Assembly (NCBI GenBank): GCA_949987705.1
Contig: OX465285.1
Coordinates: 87,615,975-87,679,974 of the forward strand
Direction: 5' to 3'
Source: Thereva unica
Taxonomy: Eukaryota > Arthropoda > Insecta > Diptera > Therevidae
Length of the DNA stretch: 64,000 nt
Shown: one piece after another, positions 22,330 to 33,124 of the stretch
Position numbering within the stretch: the stretch's first letter is position 1
Layout of the letters: each line of letters begins with the position of its first letter
Notes under the pieces: model-generated
Seen by the model: only the letters and a program-made list of their open reading frames with translations
Databases searched by the model: none
What the model was told of the DNA's origin: nothing
Made by a program: the position numbers and the translations under genes

Positions 22330-23130
22330 GCAAAAATCAAACAGAAGTTAAAAGTGCAGTTATAACGATATCAAAAAAGGTTGCGCTTACAAAATATTTT
22401 AGCACCATAAAATTAATATCTAATTTCTAGAAGTCAATTACGTGAAGAGAAGACAAATTTGGCTAGTGATTAACACGGCGATGATAAAATCACGCATAAA
22501 ATGACGTAAAATTTCATAATTTTATTGTGCTTACAAATTTTCCATGGTTGCTGAATTGCTGAAAACCGAACTATTTTGGCAAAAATCAAATTAAAGTTAA
22601 AGACGGACATTATAATGGTATTAAAAAAGATTGTGCTTACAAAATTTTTTAGCACAATAAAAAACTACATGCACATCTTTAGCAGCCGTCGTTAAGGAAA
22701 AACAAATTTGGCTGGTGATATACAGGCTGATGAAAAAATGTGCGTATAAAATGACGTAAAATTCCATAATTTTAGTGTGCTTACATTTTCTAATATATTG
22801 TTTATGGTTGCTGAATTTCTGAAAACCGGACAATTTTGGGAAAAACCAAGTATACGTTAAAAGCGGACATTATAACGATATCAAAAAAGGTTGTGCTTAC
22901 AAAATATTTTAGCACAATAAAAAATTACATGTTTTGATATGAACGCTGATGAAAAACTCGTGTATAAAAAATGTAAAATTCTATAATTTTACTGTGCTTA
23001 CAATTGTTAATATATAGTTTTTGGTTGTTGAATTGCGGAATACCGAATTTTTTGGGAAAAAAGTTTGTGCTTACAAAATATTTTGGAACCATAGAAAATT
23101 ACATGCACATTTCTAGCAAGGGAATAATTT
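22330..23130. repeat. Satellite-like tandem repeat, ~255-bp period, part 1
   Basis: The pair of words GTGCTTACAAAATATTTTAG and CATAATTTTATTGTGCTTAC recurs with a spacing of roughly 255 bp. The first word is near 22382, 22632, 22893 and 23065; the last interval is shortened. Each full unit also has GGTTGCTGAATTGCTGAAAA, GACATTATAACGATATCAAA and ACAAATTTGGCTGGTGATAT. Units differ by many substitutions, so the array is old. The frames within it are not genes. Confidence 0.85.
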
Positions 23131-23329
23131 TTTGTCTATTCTTGTTAATATTACTAACAATGTCGTGAAGAGACGACCATAGTCTGCTAAAGAGACCTGT
23201 GCTAGACTAAACTTTAAGAAAGGCTTGAAAGACGCTAACCGTAAAATTTTTTCGGACTGTCAAGTTGTCATGAAAGTTTCTAATAGTAGAAGTTTTCCTT
23301 CAAAATAATTGCAAGACCCGTTGATGTAT

Positions 23330-23990
23330 TCCAGGGCCTGGCCAGGTAAAATATGGTCTTGCTCCGCTGAATTTTCAGGCACTCGGACTCTCAAAAGCAA
23401 TGCGCCTGTGCACAACGAGGGGAGGTTTCATAAGCCGATCTAGTTCCCGGAGCTCTCTGTGGCATCTCATGGTCTACCTCCAAGTCCCTGATAGAGTACT
23501 GGGTTTCTGGAACTGAGCCTAACTCCTTGAAGATCGGTCACAATCCTTAGACATCCTAAGGAGCTAATAAGATGTTTTGCCTTAAGGGGCGTTATCACTC
23601 TAAACTGGGCGAACCTTAGGTTGTTGGTGGGACATCTAACTGGCCAGGTGGAGTTGTGCTATGACATCCACAACCCAGGGCTGTCTCACGAAACAAAATG
23701 CCGGCTCTCCAAGGAAGACGACAAGACTTCGACACATGTTCTCTGTGAATGTAATACTCTGATCTGGCTTAGAAAAAGAAAGATAATCAGAGATCTTTTG
23801 AGTGGCACTCAGGTTCGGTCTTCTTCAATCAAAGACCTTCTTGCCTTCGTCTCTTTTTATATTCAAACAATGCCAAAAACAATAATTCATACTTCAGCAA
23901 AAACAATATCACAAAATTTAAAAAATTCACTAAAAGACCCCATTACACAAATGATTCAAAAAAAAATTGCGAATAAATCATTATAATTTT
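23330..23990 (+). pseudogene. C-terminal relic of a LINE (zinc-knuckle end after RNase H type)
   Basis: The frame at 23621-23986 reads LVGHLTGQVELCYDIHNPGL, then a Cys-x10-Thr-x-Thr-His-x4-Cys-x-Cys pattern (KTSTHVLCECNTLIWLR). This is the usual end of Jockey/I/R1-group LINE polyproteins, in which the first cysteine pair is normally CxxC and is degraded here. Upstream, 23330-23620 has further broken frames of the same element. A related, longer copy lies on the minus strand at 34250-35925. Inactive fragment. Confidence 0.75.
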
Positions 23991-23999
23991 TAACACTTG

Positions 24000-25370
24000 A
24001 CAATACATCAAAAAAATGTCCTTAAGTCCTTTGTGATACATAAAAAGGGCATAAAATTAAAACGCCATTACTTCTTTTAAAAACATTTAAAAAAATCTCT
24101 ACAAAAAAAAAACAAAAAAACACCCCACTAAAAAACCTGATTTATGCACATAAATCCCTGTTGAATCCCTGCTTGTTATATTTCAGCTTGTCTCGAAATA
24201 TCCTTTTTGTAAATAAGTTCATGACTTGCAAATGAATGCAGATACCAGGATATTAGACATAAAAGGGATATAAAATGTCTTTATTGAAATTAGTCCCAAG
24301 ATTAAAAACGAAAGCTTTCTATTAATCTCGAATTATCCTTAAGAAAGGACATCTACAATAACGAACAATACACACACATAATACGAAAGGAGCACAAGCA
24401 AACGGATTTACGTGCAGAAACACTTAAAAGAAAGCTTAACGGGAGGAAACTTATCGCAAAGGATATCGGTGATTATCTTTACAATCCATTTCAAGGTCCC
24501 CGGATTTCTTGTTAAGGATAAACACAAGGATATCCTTCAAATTCTCAGGTTAAAATACAGGTTTGGAGTTGAGAGGGAACACATCGTTATCTTATGTATA
24601 TATATTTTTTTTACTCTAAAGGAATGCGATCTTCCAAGTGGTTGATTTGCATAAATAGAAGCTATTTCCTTTAAAAGCAATTGGAGAAATACTGCCAGTG
24701 ACCCTTTTCATTCACGGATCTTCATTTCATCAGTTTCTATCTCGGGGAAAAACGGGAAAGGGAGCTCTATTTGAAACGGATGTGAATCTTGTGACGTGCT
24801 TACAAAAGAAATGAAAAAAAAATTGAAGAAGCAAAAAAAAAACATAAAGCAAAGAAAAAATTATGGGAAAATATTCATCAATCAACGAATTTTATGGAAG
24901 GATGATTCTAAATTAAACTCAATAGCGAATGGGAATCCATTTTACAATTTTTTTTATACTATGTTGAACTTAAATACCCTTATCGGTTCTATCAATGGAT
25001 TACATCGTACAGCACTGATGTTATACACAGAGAGCTCATGATAATGTTATGGCTTGTGATAATAACAAGTGTGCAGGCTACATGGTTCATTTTTGAGAGT
25101 GGATTCGATTGAAGATTTTCTTCTTTCTGTACAGTTCCAATCCATTAGGTTTAGATAGATATTTGCTTTTTGCCTTACAAAAATTATGGGAAAATTATGT
25201 TTGCGTGTGTTTTGAAAGAGTGCAATTAGGTAGTCGTAAATATGATTTGAGTTGATGAAAATTGCTTCTGGGGAAATTACCTTTGAACCAATTTTTTCCG
25301 CTAAATCAAACCTTTAAATCTTTAATCCTCAAAGCATAAAACCTGTTTATGCCAGAGAATAGTATTTAGT
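24000..25370. other. AT-rich stretch separating the two satellite blocks
   Basis: No recognised coding region. The words AAGGAT and its complement recur between 24000 and 24700. The Lys/Asn-rich frame at 24796-25041 lies on A-tracts and looks like chance. Confidence 0.5.
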
Positions 25371-25379
25371 AAAATATCA

Positions 25380-25900
25380 CTTAGAAAATCACGTAAAATT
25401 TCATAATTTTACTGTGCTTACAATTTTTCTTATACACTTAATGGTTGCTGAATTGCTGAAAATTGGACAATTTTGAAAAAAGTCAAATGTAGGTTAAATA
25501 CAGACATTATTGCGATTTCAAAAAAATGTGTGCTTACAAAATGTTTTAACACCAGTAGGTTTTTTATTTTAGTTCATATTACTAACAAAGACGTTAATAG
25601 AAAACACAATTTGGCTGTTGATATACAGTATGATTTAACAATCACAACTAAAATCACTTCAAATTCTATAATTTTATTGCGCTTACAATTTTTCTTATAC
25701 ACTTAATGGTTGCTGAATTGCTGAAAACCAAAAAATGTTGGTAAAAATCTAATTCACGTTAAATGTAGACATTATAACAATTTCAAAAAAGTTAGTGCTG
25801 ACAAAATATTTTGGCTCCAGAAAAAATTACATTTTATCAAGGGAATGTTTGTTTTTCTATTTTTGTTCACAATACTCACAAAATCGTGAAAAGAAGACAA
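25380..25900. repeat. Satellite-like tandem repeat, part 2
   Basis: Two further units of the 22330-23130 repeat, in the same orientation: AATTTCATAATTTTACTGTG, GGTTGCTGAATTGCTGAAAA and GTGTGCTTACAAAATGTTTT near 25390-25550, then the same words near 25670-25820. The two blocks are about 2.3 kb apart, so the array was probably split by insertion, or duplicated. Confidence 0.8.
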
Positions 25901-26109
25901 ATTTAGCAAAAGTGAAAACTTTTGGAGAAGAAAAGGGAGTAACTTTAAGTTAATGGTAGTGTAGAGGTAAGTTAACCTAATGTAAGGCTGTTTGTGAAGC
26001 AAGGGAACTACGGTAGGAATCAAAACTCACTTTTACGTTCTTCAGGTGTCTGGCGGTGGGACAAGGGTACTTGCGGAAACATGGATCCAAAAATAATAAA
26101 CACTTTTAT

Positions 26110-26385
26110 CATGTGACTGCCTGTGGAGCAAGGGTATAGGGAATCTAAGTATAAAAAGCTCTGGTCTAATCTTCGTTCGCTGGGCATCCATGCTCCTGTG
26201 GTCATCCCGTTTGTTGCTGATGTAAACCGCCTCAATGAGTCTGCTTCCTTTTCTGATCTTCTTCCACTTGACTTACTTAGTTCCGATGGTTTATCTCCCC
26301 GTTTTGTTAATCTTCTCTCGCCGCTAATCGCAGAAACTATCATGCATATCTTCAATTACTCTCACAATAAATTATTATTATAGGT
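26110..26385 (+). pseudogene. LINE RT N-terminal fragment
   Basis: The open frame 26123-26383 reads KKLWSNLRSLGIHAPVVIPF and then SSDGLSPRFVNLLSPLIAET, IMHIFNYS. This fits the pre-RT linker and first RT block of a LINE (general form: GSDG...F.K...P.I...L.HIFN.S). The frame stops where the RT would continue. No other RT blocks follow. A third LINE family in the window, by style. Confidence 0.65.
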
Positions 26386-26559
26386 CATGATCTACTTCTC
26401 TGAACCGACCCCATACCTACTCCGTAGTACCATGCCAGAAACTCCTGTAGTCTAGTTCTCATTAGCAAGCTTATCAATTCCAGTCCCCTAGTCTGGAGAT
26501 CTCTCTTAAGTTTTCTAGAACGTAACTGTAACATGTTTTGCAGAACTAGTATGCCCCGC

Positions 26560-26760
26560 CTAGATTTGGCTAAATTGCTGGAGCGTGGATGATATATGTT
26601 GTCACAGCCATTATACTCCCCTGCGCTGACGCCCACAGACTTTCACTTGTTTGACGTTCTTCGAAAATTCTTACGTGGTATAACTTTCAATTCCGATGAG
26701 CCTTGTTTATCTCAACAATAAAGAGAGTTTGTTCTATCAACCAGGAACTGAAAGTAGCAG
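26560..26760 (+). pseudogene. Mariner transposase C-terminal relic
   Basis: The frame reads QPLYSPALTPTDFHLFDVLR, KFLRGITFNSDE and then stops. Mariner transposases have YSPDLAPTDYHLF here, with the final catalytic Asp in SPDL; this copy has Ala at that place. Weak similarity continues upstream (LLERG for ELGW) and downstream to about 26760. It is a dead fragment with no terminal repeats recognised. Confidence 0.8.
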
Positions 26761-26807
26761 AAACTTTGTTGAACAGCACGAGTGATACATATATCACTTA
26801 TTGATAA

Positions 26808-26920
26808 GGTACCAATAGGATTCTGAATAGATCATTCCTTGTTCGATCATCGAAGACAGTAACATTGAGCGTTGTTAGTACTTAGATGGGGAACCTTTAG
26901 AGAACACCTTGTGTCGTCAA
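26808..26920 (+). repeat. 5S rRNA-like sequence, copy B
   Basis: Nearly full-length similarity to insect 5S rRNA: TCTGAATAGATC (5S: GCTGAATACATC), GTTCGATCATCGAAGACAG, then GTTGTTAGTACTTAGATGGG and GAGAACACCTTGTGTCGTC (5S: GGAACACCGCGTGTTGTTGG). The internal control region has several mismatches. It lacks the changes shared by copies A, C and D, so it may be an independent 5S pseudogene. Confidence 0.7.
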
Positions 26921-26924
26921 AACC

Positions 26925-28600
26925 TCTGCTTAGAGCAATCAAATGGAATATGCAAAAGATCCGATTCGAAAAACACAACCAAAATCAACTGTCACTTATA
27001 TGATTCTAAATTGTGACCAGTCATAAGTGACACGCTTGTACTACCCTTCTAGGTAGTGCAGAAATTATAAAGTACATCATCTTTGAAGATGGTATCTGTA
27101 TAATAACCATTGAAAACTGTTGTTCTTCCTCATAAGGTTAATTCGATATATCATGTAAACAAAGCATGAATCTCCTTTATGGAATTATTCAACTATTGAT
27201 ACAAACCATCAAATTATCTATCAATAAAACATTTTTCCTCCTCTAAACCAAATATAATCATCGAACTTTCTGATAGTATAAAATCATATCCCAATAAAAT
27301 GTTATTACATTTTCAACAGCCAAGCATTTCCAACAATATCCTTCGAAAAACGAACATTTCTTCTTTCTTCTCCCTGTTTTTATCATCATGCTCTTTCAAC
27401 ACAAAACTATTTCCACTAGAGATCAACTAACATTCGATATCTCAGCACCAGTCAGCCATCATCATCATAATGCTCGTAAACCATTTTTTGTGTCCTTAAT
27501 GCCTTCAGATTTAGGATAGATATATATCGAAGTCGAAACACTAACACAAACACACCCGAAAAAAGCGCTTTGGCATTTTGACGTTCCTGATTTATTTTTC
27601 TCTAGTCCTTGACATTACAGTACGAGATAAGAGATGAAATCGAATCCGATGTGAAATTTCCCCACATGCATAAAAGTTGCTCCATTCCGAAAATGAGCAC
27701 TAACAAAAGATAAACCCAAGTTGGTGCTTACACGTATAGAGATATCGACAGAAAAAATGGTCCTTGAGTCAAGTTTACGATTGGTGAAGATTCTTGATAG
27801 GACATTTATTTTTCACCACAGAAAAAAGCACACGAATATTAAAATAACATTTTTGCATAATAACAAGCGTTTCAAGTGTTGAAGAATGATTAATATTAAA
27901 ATTTGAATGAAATTTAATAACAAGCTGTAAAAGGATACAATGTGGAGTGTCCTTAGAAAGGAGTGGGGGTCTGAAAGAGGGACACCAGCTCAACAACTTT
28001 CTTGTTGACAAGAAGAAGATCCATTTTATGATTCTTAGTTGTTGGTCAAACGTTGATAACCACCTTTACAACGTTGCTCTGGTTTTTAATACTTCCATTA
28101 TCGTGTCCTTTGCTCCTCGCCTAACTGCGGAACCATATAAATCTAATTTATTGTGATAATGGTCGTAAATAAATTTGTTCGCCATAAGAGATAAGAAAAA
28201 ATACGAACAAATTTTTTTTTGTACAGATAACAGAAATTACATAAAAATTCGTTTTTTGCAGTCTTAACGATATTAAATTTACACAATGTTTTACATTTTT
28301 TTAGTACAACTTTCGAAAAAGTTCGAAAAAGTTTTAAAAGGGATTTTATGACGGAGGTACCTACAAGTATTTTTTAACCTGGAAACTTTTTTTTTTGTAA
28401 AAATAAAATATCCCCAAAATAATGTTTTCAACAATAAACATAAATTGCATCTACTCCGCATTGCAGTTGTAATTTTTTTTTCCAAATTTTACGTTTATAC
28501 AAATGAAAATTGGAAATTATTTACTATGAGACTTTTAGGGCATCGAAAAATTTAGTTTTAAAACATGAGCACATAAAAAGTTTGGTAACATTGAACATCA
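26925..28600. other. Intergenic stretch, nothing recognised
   Basis: AT-rich, with a short imperfect inverted repeat around 26990-27034 (TGTCACTTATATGATTC against GTCATAAGTGACAC). No gene or family repeat recognised. Confidence 0.5.
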
Positions 28601-28607
28601 ATTCAAT

Positions 28608-28690
28608 TTATCCAGAAGTAGGTGTTGGGACGGTTGAGCTTGGGAACCAAATCTAACCTAGATCTTGATCAAAATTAGAATACATACCAA
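28608..28690 (-). repeat. Dispersed repeat X, copy 3
   Basis: The minus strand reads GATTTGGTTCCCAAGCTCAA, then CCGTCCCAACACCTACTTCT, matching copies at 19190 and 20850. Confidence 0.55.
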
Positions 28691-28699
28691 AATGTATCA

Positions 28700-29775
28700 A
28701 ATTGAGACTCATCACACAGTTGTGATTACGTTGTGACCTGTGACTTCTTTTGGAATAACTGTATTCATCTAGTTTTGTTTGTTCTACAATATACAATAAC
28801 AAATACACTGAGTCCTCTGCACACATAACATGGGAAGATGGGTCACTTGACTAAATGACATTGAATCCTAGTTTCGAAAACCACATCTCCAACAGAGAGG
28901 TATAGGAAAACTTCCCACTTGACAAGAATTATGACATCGGGTAATCCCCTTGTTAAACCGCAAAAAAATACTATCGCCTGTCTTTTTAATATCTTCAAAG
29001 CATGTCTTGCAATAAAACGGACCCAAGGCCAGTAGATAGGACAATCGGATCGCCAACAGATTGTCAAGGGACTAGGCGCGGTCGATAAAATCTCCAAGCT
29101 TGTCGAAATGTTTAAAAAGAATTTCTCTTGCTAGAAGGTACAGAATCACTCTTCATGGGTACCAAGTCATAGATATACCGAACGCAACGAGAAGGCAGAC
29201 GTATCTCCCTGATTAGATATAGCTCTTCTAGACCCAACATTGAAGAATATACAACTGGATGTTTTTTTTGCGAAGAAGTGATGAAAATGTCGAGCATCAG
29301 AAGGAATGTGTGCTCGATTGCCCGTAAGACATATGCCATAGAAAGTAGACAACGCCGGGTATTGGAAGTAGTGTCAGATTCCTAATGACTAAACTCACCA
29401 ACTCTTTTGCAGGACTTTTATGTGCAGATCGGCACAAGCCGTAAAGGCATTACTTCGGTCGGGAGTTATCAAGGCAACCCTTAAAAAGGCCTTTCGAAGG
29501 GGTGCTCAAGACAGCCTGAACATTGCGGCAAAACGATCAGTGTCTTGCCATATACGCTTTCTTTGTGAGAAAGGTTGTTTCGGCGAAGCTCGCTACCCAA
29601 TCCACTGGCTACATAAGTGCCCACAGGTACGTCAAAAGTAAGGCACCATTTTACCGGAAATCTCCTCTCCAGCGTTTCTGCAGGTTTTTCATAGGGTTAC
29701 CCTGCGTGACCAACTAACGACAAGGCGTAAAGGTTTGGGTTAGCTATCTACTTACCTTCCTTCCTCTACCTCTTT
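28700..29775. other. Region of broken frames, unassigned
   Basis: Minus-strand frames at 28843-29339 and plus-strand frames at 29420-29717 are longer than the AT-rich background and less biased, suggesting an old transposable element. I recognise no domain in them. Confidence 0.35.
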
Positions 29776-29779
29776 GAAC

Positions 29780-30110
29780 CTCTCCTTGCCAAAAAAAACT
29801 TTGACTTGTACTTACAATTTCATGATCTGGTCCAGGATGGTTTCCGGGTTTATTTGGACCTCCGCGGCTACTACCAGCACAGTGAACTGCTGTGCAATTC
29901 ATGGGCATTTTAAGAAAACATGTTCTGCGTCCTCTTTACCCTTCGGACATCCTGGGCAAAGTGTTCGATTACTAAAGCGATGACGGTATGCCCTACAAAA
30001 TTTTCACTCAGGAACTGTATGAGTTAGTAATTCACTTCGCCTGTTTCTTCATAAACCAATACTCCACATTCGGTATGATCCTATGGGTCCATTGACGGAA
30101 GTCGGGGCGT
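29780..30110 (-). pseudogene. C-terminal relic of an R1/I-group LINE
   Basis: The minus strand reads, across frames, WTHRIIPNVEYWF, then CRAYRHRFSNRTLCPGCPKG and KEDAEHVFLKCP followed by a stop. This is the characteristic C-terminal knuckle C-x2-C-x7-H-x4-C that follows YYLTQFL-type sequence in R1-like LINEs. ETILDQIMKL downstream also fits. Frameshifts and a stop make it inactive. Confidence 0.75.
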
Positions 30111-30114
30111 GATG

Positions 30115-31320
30115 AAAAGAAATATCATCATTCACTTGCTTATAATGCCAGACTTCAAGTGGAATAGTTTGACATCTTGCGCCAAAAGCAGAAAAACTTG
30201 ATATGACTGCAAGAAACAAAGATCATACGACCTCCTCCGATCGTGCTTATCATAATCAATCGAGGATCAACGTCTCGAGATCAATCCTAGTTTCACAAAA
30301 CCTTGCAACGGACCATCAACCTTCGTTCACGAATTTTTGGGGTGTTGAATTGTCGTATGTAACCAATTTTGTATCACTGGTTATGAGACATTTCATTACG
30401 TTTCAGCAGAGCATCGCAGAAGCTAAAGACCGATCCACACATATGTATCCATGGCGATACGGCACCGATGCTTTCCATGCAAGTTGATTTATTACTGACA
30501 TTCACAGCCCTTCCTTTTCCGACGGCATCTATGACTACTTTTTAGTTTTGAAATTTGGACAGTTATCTCAAGTGCATCATGGAATTTAGGAAGAAAAAAG
30601 TGACTAAGAATGAGCCTCGCCTTTCCCAATTTGTTTCCATGGAATTATGTCGTGCCGATATTTTTTTTTTCACTAATGCTCCCGGTGCTGCCCTGAAGTC
30701 ACCGTCACGTCACAGATATGTGTGGATCGACCTTAATTTGGTATATCTTGTTTTCCCCGTTCAACTCATGGAGAACCCATACATCGAGATTCTTTTTGTA
30801 TCCAGATCTGTGTAAATGGTTCAAAACAGTTTTATGGTGAATGTCAAGCTCCATCAATCTAATCAGCATGGGATAACCAAATCAGCAAAGAGTTCTGCAA
30901 TAATTTATGAATTGGCCCAAAATTGGCTAGACGTGTAAAGTAACAAATTGACATCGAATCAGGTGAAGAAATTATAATGCGATTATGACAAGCCTTCCAT
31001 TCGAAGTAGGGTTGAACTTAGCAGCAGCATATGATTGTAGTAAAGTTCCCGGATGTATCCACTTTTTTGTAAACCAAGAATTTTACGAGCTTTGTCAGTG
31101 CTTGGACGACAGGAGCGCTACTTATCTTTATCATCAAATATACCAGAACGGAAGGGAGCAATCCATGCCCGCGCAGCCTGTTAAAGTGCCTTCATCGAAA
31201 CCAGCCCAATTTTTTTTATCAGCTGACGCATTCGTCTCCGTTCCCGCAACTCTTTTTTCTGCACTTACAAACACAAACAACTTTCCAACTACTGTACCCA
31301 TCCCACCTTGAACTGTTTGC
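30115..31320. other. Intergenic stretch with unassigned frames
   Basis: Frames at 30203-30487 and 30985-31311 have balanced composition but show no domain I know. They may be parts of degraded elements. Confidence 0.35.
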
Positions 31321-31324
31321 AATT

Positions 31325-31530
31325 GATGCCATTTATCGGAGGAAGGATTATACCCATGCTTGGGATCGAACCACGTGCCGCTGAAATGGTAGTCAGGACC
31401 GTGAGTTCGTTCCTTTAACGCTATTTATCGGGAAAACGCTGACCACCCACTGCACCTTATTCAATTTGTGTTTCATTCAGATTATTGATAAAGACATTTG
31501 TTTTCGAATGCCCTAAGAAGAAGAAGAACT
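31325..31530 (-). mobile_element. Possible second tRNA-derived SINE-like repeat
   Basis: On the minus strand a possible A box (TAGCGTTAAAGG) is followed about 45 nt later by a good B box (GGTTCGATCCC, near 31362-31372). The plus strand has an AAGAAGAAGAA run at 31513-31524. No second copy was found in the window, so this rests on the promoter-like boxes alone. Confidence 0.35.
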
Positions 31531-31904
31531 GATTACCTTTGTACGTCTTACATCGATGAAAGCTCCTTTCCACCTCCTTATTTTACTTGAAGAACTTATG
31601 CAGAAAAATTCCTTTATTAAACCTCAGCTCCGACCAATTCAAATCATAAACAACATAAACCCCACTACACCAAATTTCACCACAATCGGTCCATCAGTTC
31701 AAGTTCATTGGTGCGTGTAAATCTCAAAACTTAAATCTACTCTCAAATCACTGCCTATCTTCCCATAACCCATCGATCTCGCCCGCAGACCATTTTCCTT
31801 CAAATTGAGCATCGCCCGACAAACCCGATAAATCTCATTCACCTCATTATGCCTGCGCCCGTTGAGTACTCGAATTAACATGTTTCATTTGAAATTTCTT
31901 TCAG

Positions 31905-32434
31905 GTTACGGACTTGACAATGGTGCAAATTAGAAAATAAACATCGCAGCAGCCCATACAAGCTAACACCAAGGCACGCAGCACAGGGACCACCATACCG
32001 AGCCAACATCGCATAATGACGAATTAGGAGGTTAACCTACCGAGCAAGGAGAGTCTAGGGTCGGAAAATCAGCTCCTTTATTGTCAATACCGTTTCTGTT
32101 ATCATCATTCCTGTTTAACGAGCCATCAACCCGGCAATTCTCTCTAGAGGATTCTTCTGTGTTATGTACGAAGGTAAAAAGGAGCAAACACAAAAGTCTG
32201 CAGGATAAAAAGGGAAATAACAAAAGGAAGAAAATTGAGGAAGGAGTGTGGGTGGAAAAAAACCCCGAGGGAGGAAAGAACATGGAAAGTGGGCCCCAAC
32301 AGCCTCAAGGACGTTTACCTCAAATGGAAATAAAATCGCCTAAAGCTCCTGGGTATAATAATGGTGACGTGAAGGTAGAAGTGCCCCATTAGGGAGACCA
32401 TCAGGCACAACACTTCCATGGTCATCTGCCAATT
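31905..32434 (+). other. Probable 5' untranslated exon sequence of GABA-B-R3
   Basis: An acceptor-like TTTCTTTCAG ends at 31904, so a 5' non-coding exon may be spliced here and continue into the first coding exon. The segment carries an upstream ORF (32081-32392) whose stop at 32390-32392 is in the same frame as the receptor start, so the receptor cannot start earlier than 32435 in this exon. No promoter was identified. Confidence 0.4.
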
Positions 32435-33124
32435 ATGCGGCGCTCTAGCGCTCATGGTGTCTTCGCACCATTAGGGATGAACTACGTTCTAATCCTCCAG
32501 CTAATCTCCATTCCAGTAATGATTTCAGCAGGAACAGGACCAATTTCACTCCAGGATAATTGCAGCAGGAATTGTACAACAAGAGATAACATCCAGATCC
32601 TGCAGGCGCCAAGCCAATCATCAAGCGTATTCAGTCATAGTGTTAACACACATCTCCGTCCTCCGAATGCGGATGAACGACGACGTAGATCGCCTAGCAA
32701 CAACAGCAACAACAACAGCAGTAGTAGTGGTGCTGAAATAGGAAGAAATCAAAATGTCTTACCGAAACTAATAAGAAACCGGACGATTAAGTCCCATCCA
32801 CTTAACGGTGCTAATTCCAGTGATGTAGGGCCTAAGCATGCCAGAACTAGGAAACGTTCAGTAAGCAATAAAAGTTTCTCATTGGTGTTAGTGAATCACT
32901 TTAAAGTTAACGAAGTATTTGAGAATGAGAGGAAATTTAAGAATTTAGCGCGAAGTGTGGGTGGGAAAATTGTTCTGTTGGGGCTGTTTGAACTAAGTAC
33001 TAAGTGGGGCTCAAGGCCGGAAGGGTTAAGTGAATTAGGGGCTGCTCAGATGGCTGTACAACATATCAACCAGAAGAAGCTCCTGCCAGGATACACGCTA
33101 GAGCTTTTAACTAATGATACACAG
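32435..33124 (+). CDS. GABA-B-R3: GABA-B-R3 coding exon 1: signal peptide, Asn/Ser-rich segment, start of ligand domain
   Basis: Residues 1-230. The hydrophobic run MNYVLILQLISIPVMIS starts at a second Met (codon 15, position 32477), which would give a more typical signal peptide than the first Met; either may be used. Residues about 70-165 are low complexity, with a run of Asn and Ser (SNNSNNNSSSSG) and many basic residues, and are expected to diverge fast. From 176, GGKIVLLGLFELST begins the conserved first strand of the Venus-flytrap fold, then ELGAAQMAVQHINQKKLLPG. The donor is CACAG|GTAAGG. Confidence 0.92.

Noticed and set aside
22330..23130. CRISPR array
   Set aside because: Units are ~255 bp, diverged throughout, with no short identical repeats or unique spacers, and the DNA is eukaryotic.
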